DNA from: Lewinellaceae bacterium | GTDB taxonomy: Bacteria; Bacteroidota; Bacteroidia; Chitinophagales; Saprospiraceae | Assembly (NCBI GenBank): GCA_016712415.1 | Contig: JADJRC010000012.1 | Location: forward strand, 1 to 64,000 | Length of the DNA stretch: 64,000 nt | Direction of reading: 5' to 3' | Shown: positions 49,315-59,181 of the stretch, one piece after another | Numbering within the stretch: the stretch's first letter is position 1 | How the letters are laid out: each line of letters starts with the position of its first letter | Program-made: the position numbers and the translations under genes | Notes under the pieces: generated by a model | What the model was told of the DNA's origin: nothing | Databases searched by the model: none | What the model saw: only the letters and a program-made list of their open reading frames with translations

Positions 49315-50844
49315 ATGACAAAAAAAGCATTCCTCCTCATACTCGACGGCTGGGGCCTCGGCCCCAAACCGGAAGCCGACGCCATTTTCCAGGCCAATAC
49401 ACCGTTTGTAGACGGATTGAAAAAAACATACCCCATGAGTACCCTGACTACCTTCGGCGAAGATGTGGGGCTGCCTGAAGGACAAATGGGCAACTCGGAA
49501 GTGGGGCACCTCAATATCGGCGCCGGCAGGATTGTGTGGCAGGAACTGGCCCGGATCAATAAGGCCGTTCGCGACCGCGAACTGCATGAGAACAAAGTGT
49601 TGCTCGATGCGCTCGATTTCGCCAAAAGCAACGACAAAACCGTACACCTGATCGGCCTGGTCAGCGACGGCGGCGTACACTCGCACATCGAGCACGTGAA
49701 GGCCCTGTGCGATATTGCCACCGATCGCGGTTGCCCGCGTACGTTTGTCCATGCCTTTACCGATGGCCGCGACTGCGACCCGAAAAGCGGCGCCGGATTT
49801 CTGGAGGAATTGCTGCAGCATATTGCAAATCAGCCGGTTCAGGTTGCATCCGTTATCGGGCGTTACTATGCCATGGACCGCGACAAACGCTGGGAACGCA
49901 TTAAACTGGCCTACGACTTGTTGGTAAACGGCCAGGGCGAACCCGTAACGGACATCCCGGCCGCCATCAGGAAAAGCTATGAAGCAGGCGTTACCGATGA
50001 ATTCCTGAAACCAATGACCACCGGCGCCCCGCAGTCGACAATACAAGCGGGCGATGTGGTCATCTGCTTTAACTTCCGCACAGATCGCTGCCGTGAAATC
50101 ACGCAAGTACTGACCCAGGAGGATATGCACGAATACAACATGCATACGCTTCCGCTATATTATGTGACCATGACCCGGTACGACGATACCTACCGGGATG
50201 TGCATGTCATGTTTGAAAAGGACGATGTGACCCTGACCCTTGGCGAGGTGCTTGAAAAAGCGGGAAAAACCCAGGTGCGCATCGCAGAAACGGAGAAATA
50301 CCCCCACGTCACGTTCTTTTTTTCCGGCGGACGGGAAGAGCCATTCACCGGCGAGCGCCGCATCATGTGCCCCTCGCCCAAAGTGGCTACATACGACCTG
50401 CAGCCGGAAATGAGCGCCAACGATATTACGGCGGCCATCATGGACGATATTAACAAAAACGAGCCGGATTTTATTTGCCTGAACTTTGCCAATACCGATA
50501 TGGTAGGGCATACCGGCGTGTTTTCAGCCGCCATGAAAGCGGCAGAGACCGTAGACGGCTGCCTGAGCAAGATCATTCCCCTGGCGCTCGGGCACGACTA
50601 CGCCTGCCTCCTCATTGCCGACCACGGCAATTCGGATTACATGATTAATGAAGACGGGACGCCCAATACGGCGCACACCAAAAATCCTGTGCCCTGTATC
50701 CTGGTCAGCCATACGGCTACCGCCGGCGTGACCCTGCGGAACGGTCGCCTGGCCGATGTGGCGCCAACCCTGCTGGCGCTGATGGGCGTGGAAAAACCTG
50801 CGATCATGACAGGGGAAAGCCTTATCACGGCTTCCGGGCACTAA
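49315..50844 (+). CDS. gpmI: 2,3-bisphosphoglycerate-independent phosphoglycerate mutase
   Basis: Interconverts 3- and 2-phosphoglycerate in glycolysis, using two Mn ions and a phosphoserine. The 509-residue protein shows LLILDGWGLGPKPEADAI, MGNSEVGHLNIGAGR (catalytic Ser), SDGGVHSHIEH, FTDGRDCDPKSG, GRYYAMDRDKRWERI, VICFNFRTDRCREI, NFANTDMVGHTGVFSA and LLIADHGNSDYM, which covers every conserved block. Length is standard and the frame intact. It ends 4 nt into the convergent protease gene (50841-50844). Confidence 0.97.
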   Translation: MTKKAFLLILDGWGLGPKPEADAIFQANTPFVDGLKKTYPMSTLTTFGEDVGLPEGQMGNSEVGHLNIGAGRIVWQELARINKAVRDRELHENKVLLDALDFAKSNDKTVHLIGLVSDGGVHSHIEHVKALCDIATDRGCPRTFVHAFTDGRDCDPKSGAGFLEELLQHIANQPVQVASVIGRYYAMDRDKRWERIKLAYDLLVNGQGEPVTDIPAAIRKSYEAGVTDEFLKPMTTGAPQSTIQAGDVVICFNFRTDRCREITQVLTQEDMHEYNMHTLPLYYVTMTRYDDTYRDVHVMFEKDDVTLTLGEVLEKAGKTQVRIAETEKYPHVTFFFSGGREEPFTGERRIMCPSPKVATYDLQPEMSANDITAAIMDDINKNEPDFICLNFANTDMVGHTGVFSAAMKAAETVDGCLSKIIPLALGHDYACLLIADHGNSDYMINEDGTPNTAHTKNPVPCILVSHTATAGVTLRNGRLADVAPTLLALMGVEKPAIMTGESLITASGH

Positions 50845-51921
50845 TCGGAATCGGGAACAGAATTCGGGTTTGGGTGCATGGTAGCGTGCAGTGTTGCCAG
50901 GATATCGGAAATACTGAGCGCAAAGTAAATGCGCCCCCCGGTGTCCAGTTCTGCCCAACTGACCAGCAGGCCGGCCGGCCTGATCTCGCCCGTGTTGCCG
51001 TCGATCACCGCTACGACCGATCCGGAGTCGCCGTCGGTGGCAAAATCTGTAAAAACCTGGTTCGGCTGGGCAACGACCGTAAATGCGAAGACGTCTCCCG
51101 GGGCATTTTGCCCTCCGGGCACTATAAGCGTAGAAAAATCGACAATACCGGCGGTAACTGCAGAAGTGGAGCCGGATTTTTACTTTATCGAGGTATTCGA
51201 TCTTATCAGCCGGGGCATCCGGCATCCCCAGCCCCTTGATTTCAGACGTTTTAGGCTTGTTTCCGCTGATTTCAGCCAGGGCATAATCCGTCATCTCCGA
51301 CAAGGTGGCGTTACTGGCTTCGCCTACAATTCTGAGCGTGCCCACCTTCCTGAGTTGACCGTTGGGTTTCGGCTGAAAGACGGAATCCTGGCCAATAGTG
51401 AACGTATCATTGGTGAGCACATGTTGGGCGCTCAAAATGTAAGAAACCGTCTTGTTCTGGCTGTTTACGATATCGACAATAGAACAGATAGTGCCCAACT
51501 CGTTTTGACCGGCGCTGTAGATCACCTCCCCCGGCTGAATTTGCTTTTTTCTGTTTCCGACGCTTTGGTTGCTGCGCTTCTTTCTCATGGTGCAAATACG
51601 CCGGATCGAATATATTTTGGTGGTTACCGTTTCGAAACCGTACAATTCAACCTGGGTATCGCCAAACAGGTCTTTGAGGCTAATCTGTTTCGGAACATCC
51701 ACTTGAACCGTTTCCACCTGGGATTTCCGGTCGGGTTTGTAGGTAAATAAACCGATGATCGCTTCTGATGAACCGTCTTTGTATGCCTTCACCTTCCAGC
51801 CTACCGCCCGTATTTGGGGTTTGTCCTTGGCGTATTTTTCGGCGATACGGCTTACGACTTGCTTGGTAAATTCCCGTGGAGGGCTTTGAACCAGCGACTT
51901 GTAAATCATTTGTCTTTTCAT
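50841..51921 (-). CDS. Trypsin-like serine protease with N-terminal extension (one frameshift)
   Basis: A chymotrypsin-fold protease of about 360 residues. The triad is readable: His in YILSAQHVLTND, Asp in MTDYALAEISG, Ser in DGDSGSVVAVIDG. An N-terminal basic extension of about 110 residues (MKRQMIYKSLVQSPPREFTK) has no signal peptide. The frame breaks at a T5 run, 51177-51181 (A5 in mRNA): removing one base joins LDKVK to SGSTSAVTAGIVDFSTLIVP. A second fusion could exist, because an internal MRKKRSNQSVGNRKKQ could be a separate start. The 5' end overlaps the preceding reading frame. An intracellular protease or one exported by an unusual route; target unknown. Confidence 0.75.
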
Positions 51922-53407
51922 GGTTTATGCTTTTGGGCCGGGCCCGGTTTAAAAACTCCTTCGCTTTTTCGAGCAGCCAGGCGCGCTCGGCGACAATTTC
52001 CTGATTCAATGTTTCGATCAGTTTTTCCAGTTTCCGTGGGTTGTGGATGGTCCGTGGGTCGCGGAGTTTGCGCGCATAGGCGATAAAAAGGTTGAGTGGC
52101 GCCCTTTTTGCCGGCGGAATTTTCCGCTCCCGCCGGAAGAAGGCATTCGCCGCTTCAATACGATCGTCGGTTAACGCATCGTCTATTTCAAACCGCGTTT
52201 TTATTTCCAATAACCTGGAAACGAGTTTAAAATTGATATCCCGGTAGGTTTCCTTGAGGTTTTTCAGGGCATTTTTGAAGTCTTTAATGTAAAAATAGTA
52301 GTTCGCATAATTGTACCGCACCATTTCTTCGGCCGCCTCGTGGTTGTACAGGCGGTTTCGATGCTTGTCGAGAAATTGTTTGACCCAGTCGGTGCTGACG
52401 ACGTCGCGGGGCAGTTTCAGGGCAGTGGTAGTGATAGAGAGATAATCGGAAGCAAGGATTTTCCCGTTTTTATAAATGCGTTTGGATTCCAGCCGTCTCA
52501 GATAAATATCAAAGTGTTTTTGGATAAATTCATTTTTCCCGAGGTGTACCTGACGGACGCAGAAGCTGCACGCCAGGGTTTCCAGTTCATCCCGTATAAA
52601 GGGCGCTACACAACTACTGTTATGCTCCACGAAATCGAGGAAATTTTCTAAAACGGCGCCGGGGTTGTCGGTGGGTTCGAACAGTTTGGACGCCTGCTGG
52701 TATAGTTGTACAAGGGTCTGGTTGGCGGGTCCGTAATGGGCAATGCGCCCGATGATCCGCATAAAAAAGTTTTCATAGGCGTCGAGCGCATTGGAAGCGC
52801 GTTGTTTCTGGTTGAGCATGGCACAGGTCCACCTCGCACGTGCTGCAAACCAGAAGCTGTCCAATGCAATGATGGCATCCGACAGATAATCCTCTTCCCG
52901 TTTATGGTTTTCGCCCGGATAGAGCCAGGCTACCTCCGTTTCAAGGAGGTATTGCTCAAACATATCCTCGACAGAGACCTGCTCCCGGCGCTGCTTCAGC
53001 ACTTTTCGGGCTTCTTTTTCGAGCAGTTCATACTGGTGAAAATTTTCCTTTTCCCGAAAATATTTCAGTTGCCAGCGCAATGGCTCGGCAGGATGTTGTT
53101 GTCTGAAGCGTGTTTCTTCTGCAAAAAACTGCCGCATCAGCACGGCGATACTGCTTTTCAGGCGATCAATTCTGGCTTGCGAGAAGGCCTCTGAAGGGCC
53201 GAATATTCTGGGGTATATTTTTACCTCATTCCAGTATTCCGCGTATCCGCCATCCCACCATTCCCAGGCCATTTCCAATATACGGGTTTGTAAATCAACC
53301 TTTTCTGACAGGTTGAAATAGGGCGACCGGATAAAGTCGAGCAGTCGTTTTCGTTCGCTTTTATCCGTGACGGTTTTGGCCAGATCCAGGAATATATTCT
53401 TTTCCAT
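51680..53407 (-). CDS. Helical (TPR-like) protein of unknown function
   Basis: About 575 codons of an all-helical protein. The start at 53407 (MEKNIFLDLAKTVTDKSERK) is favoured over 53425. Paired helices with Trp/Tyr/Ala spacing (ENFFMRIIGRIAHYGPANQT, YNYANYYFYIKDFKNALKNL) suggest a superhelical scaffold. No catalytic motif, signal peptide or membrane helix. The last 80 codons (from about 51920) run over the protease gene in another frame and have poor composition. The true stop is probably near 51940, hidden by an indel at the A/T run there. Its neighbour is a trypsin-like protease on the same strand, so scaffold plus protease may work together. Confidence 0.65.
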   Translation of the reverse strand: MEKNIFLDLAKTVTDKSERKRLLDFIRSPYFNLSEKVDLQTRILEMAWEWWDGGYAEYWNEVKIYPRIFGPSEAFSQARIDRLKSSIAVLMRQFFAEETRFRQQHPAEPLRWQLKYFREKENFHQYELLEKEARKVLKQRREQVSVEDMFEQYLLETEVAWLYPGENHKREEDYLSDAIIALDSFWFAARARWTCAMLNQKQRASNALDAYENFFMRIIGRIAHYGPANQTLVQLYQQASKLFEPTDNPGAVLENFLDFVEHNSSCVAPFIRDELETLACSFCVRQVHLGKNEFIQKHFDIYLRRLESKRIYKNGKILASDYLSITTTALKLPRDVVSTDWVKQFLDKHRNRLYNHEAAEEMVRYNYANYYFYIKDFKNALKNLKETYRDINFKLVSRLLEIKTRFEIDDALTDDRIEAANAFFRRERKIPPAKRAPLNLFIAYARKLRDPRTIHNPRKLEKLIETLNQEIVAERAWLLEKAKEFLNRARPKSINHEKTNDLQVAGSKPSTGIYQASRKPYRRKIRQGQTPNTGGRLEGEGIQRRFIRSDHRFIYLQTRPEIPGGNGSSGCSETD

Positions 53408-53531
53408 GCCTGTGGATAAGGGCATTAAGCGGGCAAGTTTGCGCCCATACCCCCCCGGAAAGTTATTGCAAAAATGTAATTGGAATACAATATTTCAACG
53501 GTAGATATTTGCATCAAAATTAATTCGTATT

Positions 53532-54338
53532 ATGGCAAAGATCACAAACAAAGTCTCGAAGCTGTTGAATTTTACCACACCGGTGGTCTGGTTAAGCGGC
53601 TGGACTGAGATTGTTCCGGTTCAAAGCCGGGTTGAAAAAGGGGTTACCTTATTTTGGCGGCTTCCCACTGGCGCCGAAGGCGTTGTTGTGAAAGTTGACG
53701 GCGTCGTATGGGGTACCTATACAGCACTACAGCAAAAACTCAATGTCCCGTATCCAAACCTGGCCCGTACGCTCGCCCGGGATCCGGTAAAGGTGGAGCT
53801 GCGTTTTAAACGCAAGCGTTCCTACACCACAATCTACATTATTGATATTCCGGATATCATTACGCTGATTCTCGGCGATGTCATCATAACCCGCAGTGCC
53901 GGAACCAGCGCCGGTGATATCTGCCCCACCGGGAAATACAACACGGCGGTGAGCGCTTCCTATAATTCTGGCGGCGGGTTCCACGAGATTCAGTACAGCG
54001 ATAAATACAGCAGCGGCTTGTATAAGGCCATCCGGATCAGGGTTTCGCCCACGGGGCGCCCTGATGTGATCTATGTTATTGAGCCGGGCGCAATGCCATC
54101 TGGTACAAATCCCCGCCCAACCGACAAGTTGTATGTGGAAGACGCGTGCGTATCCGACCTGCAGGGTGATTTTTCACAGGAGTCCACGCCACCATCAGAA
54201 TCACAGCAGTTTGGACGAAACAGCAGCGCTGCACAGAATATAGATGTGAAGACATTCAGGAATACGGACTCGGATAAAATGGTCATTCGTATCACGGCGC
54301 CGCAGGCCTATACCGTTGAGGCCAAACTGCACGACTAA
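53532..54338 (+). CDS. Unknown beta-rich protein
   Basis: A 268-residue protein with no recognised family. It starts MAKITNKVSKLLNFTTPVVW, has beta-strand segments (EKGVTLFWRLPTGAEGVVVK, AIRIRVSPTGRPDVIYVIEP) and a Ser/Gln-rich linker (SQESTPPSESQQFGRNSSA) before a last strand. No signal peptide. It is divergent from the helical/protease pair, with about 125 bp between the starts, which suggests shared control. It could belong to a three-gene unit, but this is inference from position. Confidence 0.6.
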   Translation: MAKITNKVSKLLNFTTPVVWLSGWTEIVPVQSRVEKGVTLFWRLPTGAEGVVVKVDGVVWGTYTALQQKLNVPYPNLARTLARDPVKVELRFKRKRSYTTIYIIDIPDIITLILGDVIITRSAGTSAGDICPTGKYNTAVSASYNSGGGFHEIQYSDKYSSGLYKAIRIRVSPTGRPDVIYVIEPGAMPSGTNPRPTDKLYVEDACVSDLQGDFSQESTPPSESQQFGRNSSAAQNIDVKTFRNTDSDKMVIRITAPQAYTVEAKLHD

Positions 54339-54789
54339 GCCGAAACACTCCACGAACCTAACCCCAAAAACCGCCCCGAATAACCTGTTTGAATCGCCCT
54401 GTATGCCCCATAAGTACAAGAGCATTCCCCTTTAACCCCCTGGACCAACCCCGGGAAACCAATTTCAGGTCTGTAGTTCCCGCTGCAGGCCTCCGCCAAA
54501 TGAGGGTTCTGTCCGGGCGCCGGAAAATACGTCAACGAAGGCTCTAACTGTCATCGACGACGATTGAAAAGGCGTCCGGCAGGATTTTTACATGATTCGC
54601 ATGAGTCATCCCGAATTTATTTCCCGCAGATTGCCGCAGAAAAACGCGCAGAAATGCGCAGAATATTCCTTAGTCTGCGGTGATCTGCGGGTTTTTTCTG
54701 CGGCAATCTGCGGGAAACACACTACCATACGAAATTCGGGATGACTGATGTTGTTGTCAATCTCGGTTCTCCAAATGATCCGCGCTCCG
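54339..54789. other. Intergenic region with MITE-like element
   Basis: A 451-bp spacer between two converging genes. It contains the inverted-repeat element at 54604-54746. The left part (54339-54603) is C-rich on the plus strand with no supported gene. Confidence 0.6.
54604..54746. mobile_element. MITE-like element with nested inverted repeats (143 bp)
   Basis: Outer 15-bp arms, 54604-54618 (AGTCATCCCGAATTT) and 54732-54746, are exact reverse complements. Inner arms 54623-54644 and 54693-54714 (CCCGCAGATTGCCGCAG...) form a second perfect repeat. No coding capacity and no clear target duplication. The CGCAGA-rich core resembles the repeat at 34535-34619. Confidence 0.75.
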
Positions 54790-55689
54790 TCAGATGCTTA
54801 TCTCCCAAAGAATTATTGTCCGGTCGTCGCTGCACGATACCAGGAATTCCGGGGTCCAGTACAGTCTGTTGACTGAATTGATATGTCCGCCGTATTTCAT
54901 TACATCTATGACCTTGATCAATTCGAGGGAATGTGCATCCCATATCCGGATAGTTTTGTCGCGGCTGGCTGTGGCCAGCAAGTGGCCGTCGGGGGAAAAA
55001 ACGAGGTGGTTTATGGTGAAAAGGTGGGCTGCCTGTTCAAAAATCGGGCTGTAATCATTTTCCAGGTCCCAAACGCGCAACATGGCATCGCGGCCGCCGC
55101 TGACCAGGTAGCGGTTGTCGGGAGCGTAGGCTACTGAAAATACGGAGTTGTTGTGCGCGTTTTTCAGGGTTTGCCTTAGCGCCAGTGTTTCGGCATCGAG
55201 GAGGTATATGGTATTGTCACTGGCGCCTACTGCGAGCTCTCCCCGTTTTTCTGAAAATGCGATACTGCGCAAGGCGTGTGCGGAAAGTTGGAAACTCTCC
55301 ATACTCTTTCCGGCTGCTGCATCCCACAGGGTCAGCATCCCGTCGCCCCCTGCCGTGAATACCCGATCCTCGCAGGCTAGGATATCATACACGCCTTTTT
55401 TGTGGTGCCGGATATTCCGGGTTTTTTCCGGTTCCGAGAGGTTGATCCAATGGACGCCTCCGTCCATATTTCCCACTACCAGCCTTGCCGGGTCGGGAAG
55501 CGTACACAGGGAAAATACGCGGGTTTCCACCGAAGCGATCAGCGTGCCTGTTTCCGGATCGTCAAGGCTCCATTCGACAATCCATCCGTCGCCGCCGGCG
55601 GAGCGGATGTGCCGGGCGGTCCTGCCGGATGCGAGTGCATACAGGGCCGCGCGATGACCGGTGCAGGTATTTGCTTTCCTGATGTTCAC
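54790..55689 (-). CDS. WD40 beta-propeller protein
   Basis: A 299-residue seven-bladed WD40 protein, almost entirely propeller. Blades end in typical Trp-Asp-like pairs: RHIRSAGGDGWIVEWSLDD, RVFTAGGDGMLTLWDAAAG, YLVSGGRDAMLRVWDLEND, LLATASRDKTIRIWDAHSL and FLVSCSDDRTIILWEIS. Such proteins serve as binding platforms; no fused effector domain is present. No signal peptide. It lies between a MITE-like element and a heptamer array, so it appears to be a single-gene unit. Confidence 0.92.
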   Translation of the reverse strand: MNIRKANTCTGHRAALYALASGRTARHIRSAGGDGWIVEWSLDDPETGTLIASVETRVFSLCTLPDPARLVVGNMDGGVHWINLSEPEKTRNIRHHKKGVYDILACEDRVFTAGGDGMLTLWDAAAGKSMESFQLSAHALRSIAFSEKRGELAVGASDNTIYLLDAETLALRQTLKNAHNNSVFSVAYAPDNRYLVSGGRDAMLRVWDLENDYSPIFEQAAHLFTINHLVFSPDGHLLATASRDKTIRIWDAHSLELIKVIDVMKYGGHINSVNRLYWTPEFLVSCSDDRTIILWEISI

Positions 55690-55746
55690 GGCAAATGAAA
55701 AATTGGTTGGACAGGATTATGATATAACCCCAAAATCAACATTTTA

Positions 55747-55816
55747 CCACCGACCACCGACCACCGACCACCGACCACCGACCACCGACCACCGACCACC
55801 GACCACCGTCCACCGT
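55747..55816. repeat. Heptamer tandem array D (CCACCGA, 10 units)
   Basis: Ten 7-bp units, CCACCGA with the last ones CCACCGT. The array abuts the serA stop codon (55816-55818) and lies upstream of the WD40 gene. Confidence 0.95.
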
Positions 55817-56772
55817 CATTTATCGTCGCCGAAAAAAGCGATGATCTTGTCTGCCAGTTCCATACCGATGTAGGACTGCGCTTCGACGGTGCTGGCGCCG
55901 ATATGCGGCGTGCAGGAAATGTTCGGGTGTTTCAGCAGGGCTTCGCGGGGTGTCGGTTCATTCTGGAACACATCGATGCCCGCGCCTGCAACCTTGCCGC
56001 TTTCGAGTGCGTCGAGCAGGGCTTCCTCATCGATGATGCCTCCTCTGGCTGTGTTGATCAGGAAAACCCCGTCTTTCATTTTGTTGAGTTCATCCGCAGT
56101 AATCAGGGGCTGACCGCCGCCCGGAATATGGAGCGTGATAAAGTCGGATTCGCGAATGACCTTGTCAAAAGATTCCGTCTGGACATTGACGTCAAAGGTC
56201 AGGTCCTTGTAGTCGTTGAGCTGGATGCCGACCCTGGCTTCCTGAACGAAGGGGTCGTGTGCGCGCACCGACATGCCCATGCCCAGTGCGATTTTTGCTA
56301 CTTCCTGTCCGATACGGCCAAAACCGATGATACCGAGCGTTTTTCCTTTGATTTGGAAACCTGTTTCGTAGGCTTTTTTCAGTTTCTTGAAATCGCCGCC
56401 TGAGGCCAGTTCGCGGTTGCTGCGGTGGAGCATACGCGACAGCGAGAAAAGATGTGCTATAGCCAGCTCGGCCACGGCCCTGGACGAGGCCATTGGAGTG
56501 TTGAATACCTGTATGCCCTTGCTTTGGGCGTATTCCAGGTCAATATTATCGAGTCCGACGCCACCGCGGGCAATGACTTTCAGGTTTTTGCCCGCTTCAA
56601 TCACCGCTTTGTTCACCTTGGTGGCACTGCGTACGATTAATACATCGTATTCAGCGATGCGGTCGGCAAGCGCTTCCTGTGGGATTTTATCCTCATCCAC
56701 GACATACGCGGCTTCTTCCAGGAGCAGTCGGCCGTCAGGATGGATGCCGTCGTTGGCTAGTATCTTTATCAT
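55816..56772 (-). CDS. serA: D-3-phosphoglycerate dehydrogenase family protein
   Basis: NAD-dependent 2-hydroxyacid dehydrogenase, 318 residues, most like short SerA (first step of serine synthesis). Seen: VIARGGVGLDNIDLEYAQSK, NAD-binding GIIGFGRIGQEVAKIALGMG, catalytic Arg in LINTARGGIIDEEALLDALE, Glu in the FQNEPTP region and His in NISCTPHIGASTVEAQ. It lacks the C-terminal ACT/ASB domains of long SerA, common in Bacteroidota. A CAAAGATA (TATCTTTG on minus) box at 56795-56802 lies 23 nt before the ATG. Other 2-hydroxyacid substrates cannot be excluded. Confidence 0.88.
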   Translation of the reverse strand: MIKILANDGIHPDGRLLLEEAAYVVDEDKIPQEALADRIAEYDVLIVRSATKVNKAVIEAGKNLKVIARGGVGLDNIDLEYAQSKGIQVFNTPMASSRAVAELAIAHLFSLSRMLHRSNRELASGGDFKKLKKAYETGFQIKGKTLGIIGFGRIGQEVAKIALGMGMSVRAHDPFVQEARVGIQLNDYKDLTFDVNVQTESFDKVIRESDFITLHIPGGGQPLITADELNKMKDGVFLINTARGGIIDEEALLDALESGKVAGAGIDVFQNEPTPREALLKHPNISCTPHIGASTVEAQSYIGMELADKIIAFFGDDK

Positions 56773-56989
56773 TTTCAGATGTTATTTGTGCCGACAAAGA
56801 TAGTTCTTTGAAAAAGGAAATAAGCAGCCGAAAACCAAACTATATTTCACACGCCTGCCATCTGCGCTTTCCTGACGGGTTGCATGAAAAGGTACAGCCA
56901 GGAATTTCTTATGATGATTTTTGGAAAAAATGCCGCGTGCAGTGGTGTGTTTGGCAAGACGGGTATTTCGCCAAAAATAAAATGGCGGG

Positions 56990-59181
56990 TTAGTAATTCA
57001 ATTTCTTCAGTTCGTCCCTGCATTTTTTTAGTTCGCGGTGTACGTAATCACGCGGATTTTCTTCGAGGTTCAGTTCTTTTTTGAGCAGGTCCAGGTCGAC
57101 TTCCTGTTCCGGCAGCAACTCATCCATTCGTTCAAGGTTGCGCAAGGCCTGTCCCCAAACCCGGGCTTCGTTGAACGCTTCGAAATCGCGCTGCCGGATC
57201 TTGAATTCCTTGATCATTGCTTTTCGCGCATTTTCGATGCGGTACCCAAGCGTATTGAAGCGCGCGACGATACGTATGGAATCGACCCGCCATATCCTGC
57301 CGGTGCTGTCGGAAACCGGCGACAGTTTCCAGTTGAGCTGATTGTATTTGTTTTGCCAGACTTTTGCGCCGTAGTACCCGCGCAGGGCAGGAACATAATC
57401 GTCCTTGAAGAAGTACTCATCGCCTTTTACGATACTGTCTTCAACGGTATTGTAGATCACCTGAAGTTGTTTGGCGATATTGAGTTCGTCGGCAACGATC
57501 ACCGGCGGTTTGGTATGTTTGAGCACCAGGCATCGCCAGGGGTGGCCCATGAGTTCTTCATAACCGGGTATCGCGGCGCCGTACAGTTCTGCCTCTACAT
57601 TATTGTTGGCAATATTGAGTTGGTCCCTTGCCGAATTAATATAATCGCGAACGAACCAGATACCGAACCCCAGGCTGACCAGCAAGGTAATGATCGACGT
57701 GACGGCCACCATACGTGCCATCCGTCGTTGTTTTCGCATGGCGGCGAGCTGCGCTTCCACCTCCTGGCGGCGTTGGGCCTCTTCAGCCAGCCTGGCTTCA
57801 TACTCGGCGCGCTCCTGATCTGCCCGTTCCTGTCTGCGCCGCAGGTTCCTCGATTCGATGACGGCAGGCAGCAGGGTATCGTGGCTGATTTCGTAGTAGA
57901 AATCGTTCAGCCTGTTTTCCTTGCGCAGCAGCCTGCTGTCTACCAGCACATCGAGGAAGTCCTGGCTGACTCCCGGGTAACTGGCAATCAGGTAGTCGTC
58001 GACCATACTGCAACGCCGGTCGTTGGGCGTCACGAGGCTCTCTTCGATCAGGCGTTGAACAATAGCCACCATTTGGGCCGGCTGTTCAAGTTCCACGCCG
58101 GTTTTCCGCGTATAGGCGGCCGGCAGCGACAGGAGCTGTTTTTTATAAAAATCGCGGATTTCGTGTTCCAGGCCTTTTTGTTCGCCGTAAAACACGGGTG
58201 TCACTTCAAATCCTTCCTGTTTTTTTTCTCCTATGATCTTCTCTTCCACATACTGACAAAGTATCTGGAGGTTGAACGACTCGATCTCGTCCTGCTTTTT
58301 CAAGAGCGAAAAATCATCGGCCGCCTGCTGGCTGTCTTCTTTTCGCGCCCCGCAAGAAAATTGATGATCTGGTCCATGGCAGCCGGTTGAAACCGGAAAC
58401 GCGGACTTGCATAAGGGCCATCGGGGGCATTGGCGGGCAGGGCAATGGCTTCTTCCGCCTGCTTTCGGTTGAGGGGCTGTAGTTGGTACCGGTTGCGCAA
58501 AATGCCTGGGATGAGCGGACTGATCTCGTCCAGCAGGTGCAGGAAGTCGGAGCGGATCGAAATGACGACACGTAGGTCGGGTTGCCGTTCCCACCAGTGC
58601 ATGATATCTGCGGTGAGCCCTGTATCACCGCTTTGGAAGCCCTGCAACAGATCGGTGCGAATGGATTCCGGCATGGACTCGTTCACCAGGTCGGCCAGTT
58701 CCATGATAAAATTCCGCCTGCTGAGGTCTGAATGGGCAAGTGTGAATACTTCCTCAAACTGATCCAGTACAAGTACCGGCGTTGCAGGCAGGCCATCGAG
58801 GTCAAATTCCAGGCGCTTCATGCGTTCCCAGAGGGTGACGGGTTGGCCGGGGCGTATTCCGGTATTGTCGCGTCCGCCGGTAAAGGGGTGGTTTTCAAGC
58901 AGGTTGCCGACCGATTCTGTCAGCGGCATCGTTGTATTATCGAGCCGGATAAAGACCGGCGCAAAATTTTGCTGTTCGAGGCTTGGCGCGGAACCGGCCT
59001 GTAAAATAGAAGTTTTGCCGATGCCTGACTTTGCGAAGAGCACCATCAACCGTTGCTGCACGATCATGTTGGTGAGGCGCACGGCATCCTCCCTGCGCCC
59101 GTAGAACACGGCGCTTTGGGTGCGGTCGAAGGGCTTCAGCCCTGGATACCGCCGGGGGAGGTTGCTGGCAAACGGTGTCAT
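56990..59181 (-). CDS. Membrane-anchored nSTAND1-type NTPase (one frameshift)
   Basis: STAND-superfamily NTPase of about 730 residues, the likely sensor or signal transducer of the two-gene unit. It has the nSTAND1 start RRYPGLKPFDRTQSAVFYGR (10-29), Walker A AKSGIGKTS (50-58), Walker B VLVLDQFEEVF (136-146) and the RVVISIRSDFLHLLDEI sensor region. Then come a winged-helix-like part ending YYEISHDTLLPAV, a charged coiled coil (RRRQERADQERAEYEARLAE), one membrane helix (VTSIITLLVSLGFGIWFV) and a C-terminal helical domain. The frame breaks at 58340-58343 (A4 in mRNA): one added base joins FLAGREK to EDSQQAADDF. The start overlaps the SIR2/TIR gene by 4 nt. Confidence 0.88.

Noticed and set aside
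57038..58390. 450-codon plus-strand frame
   Set aside because: Antisense shadow of the STAND NTPase.
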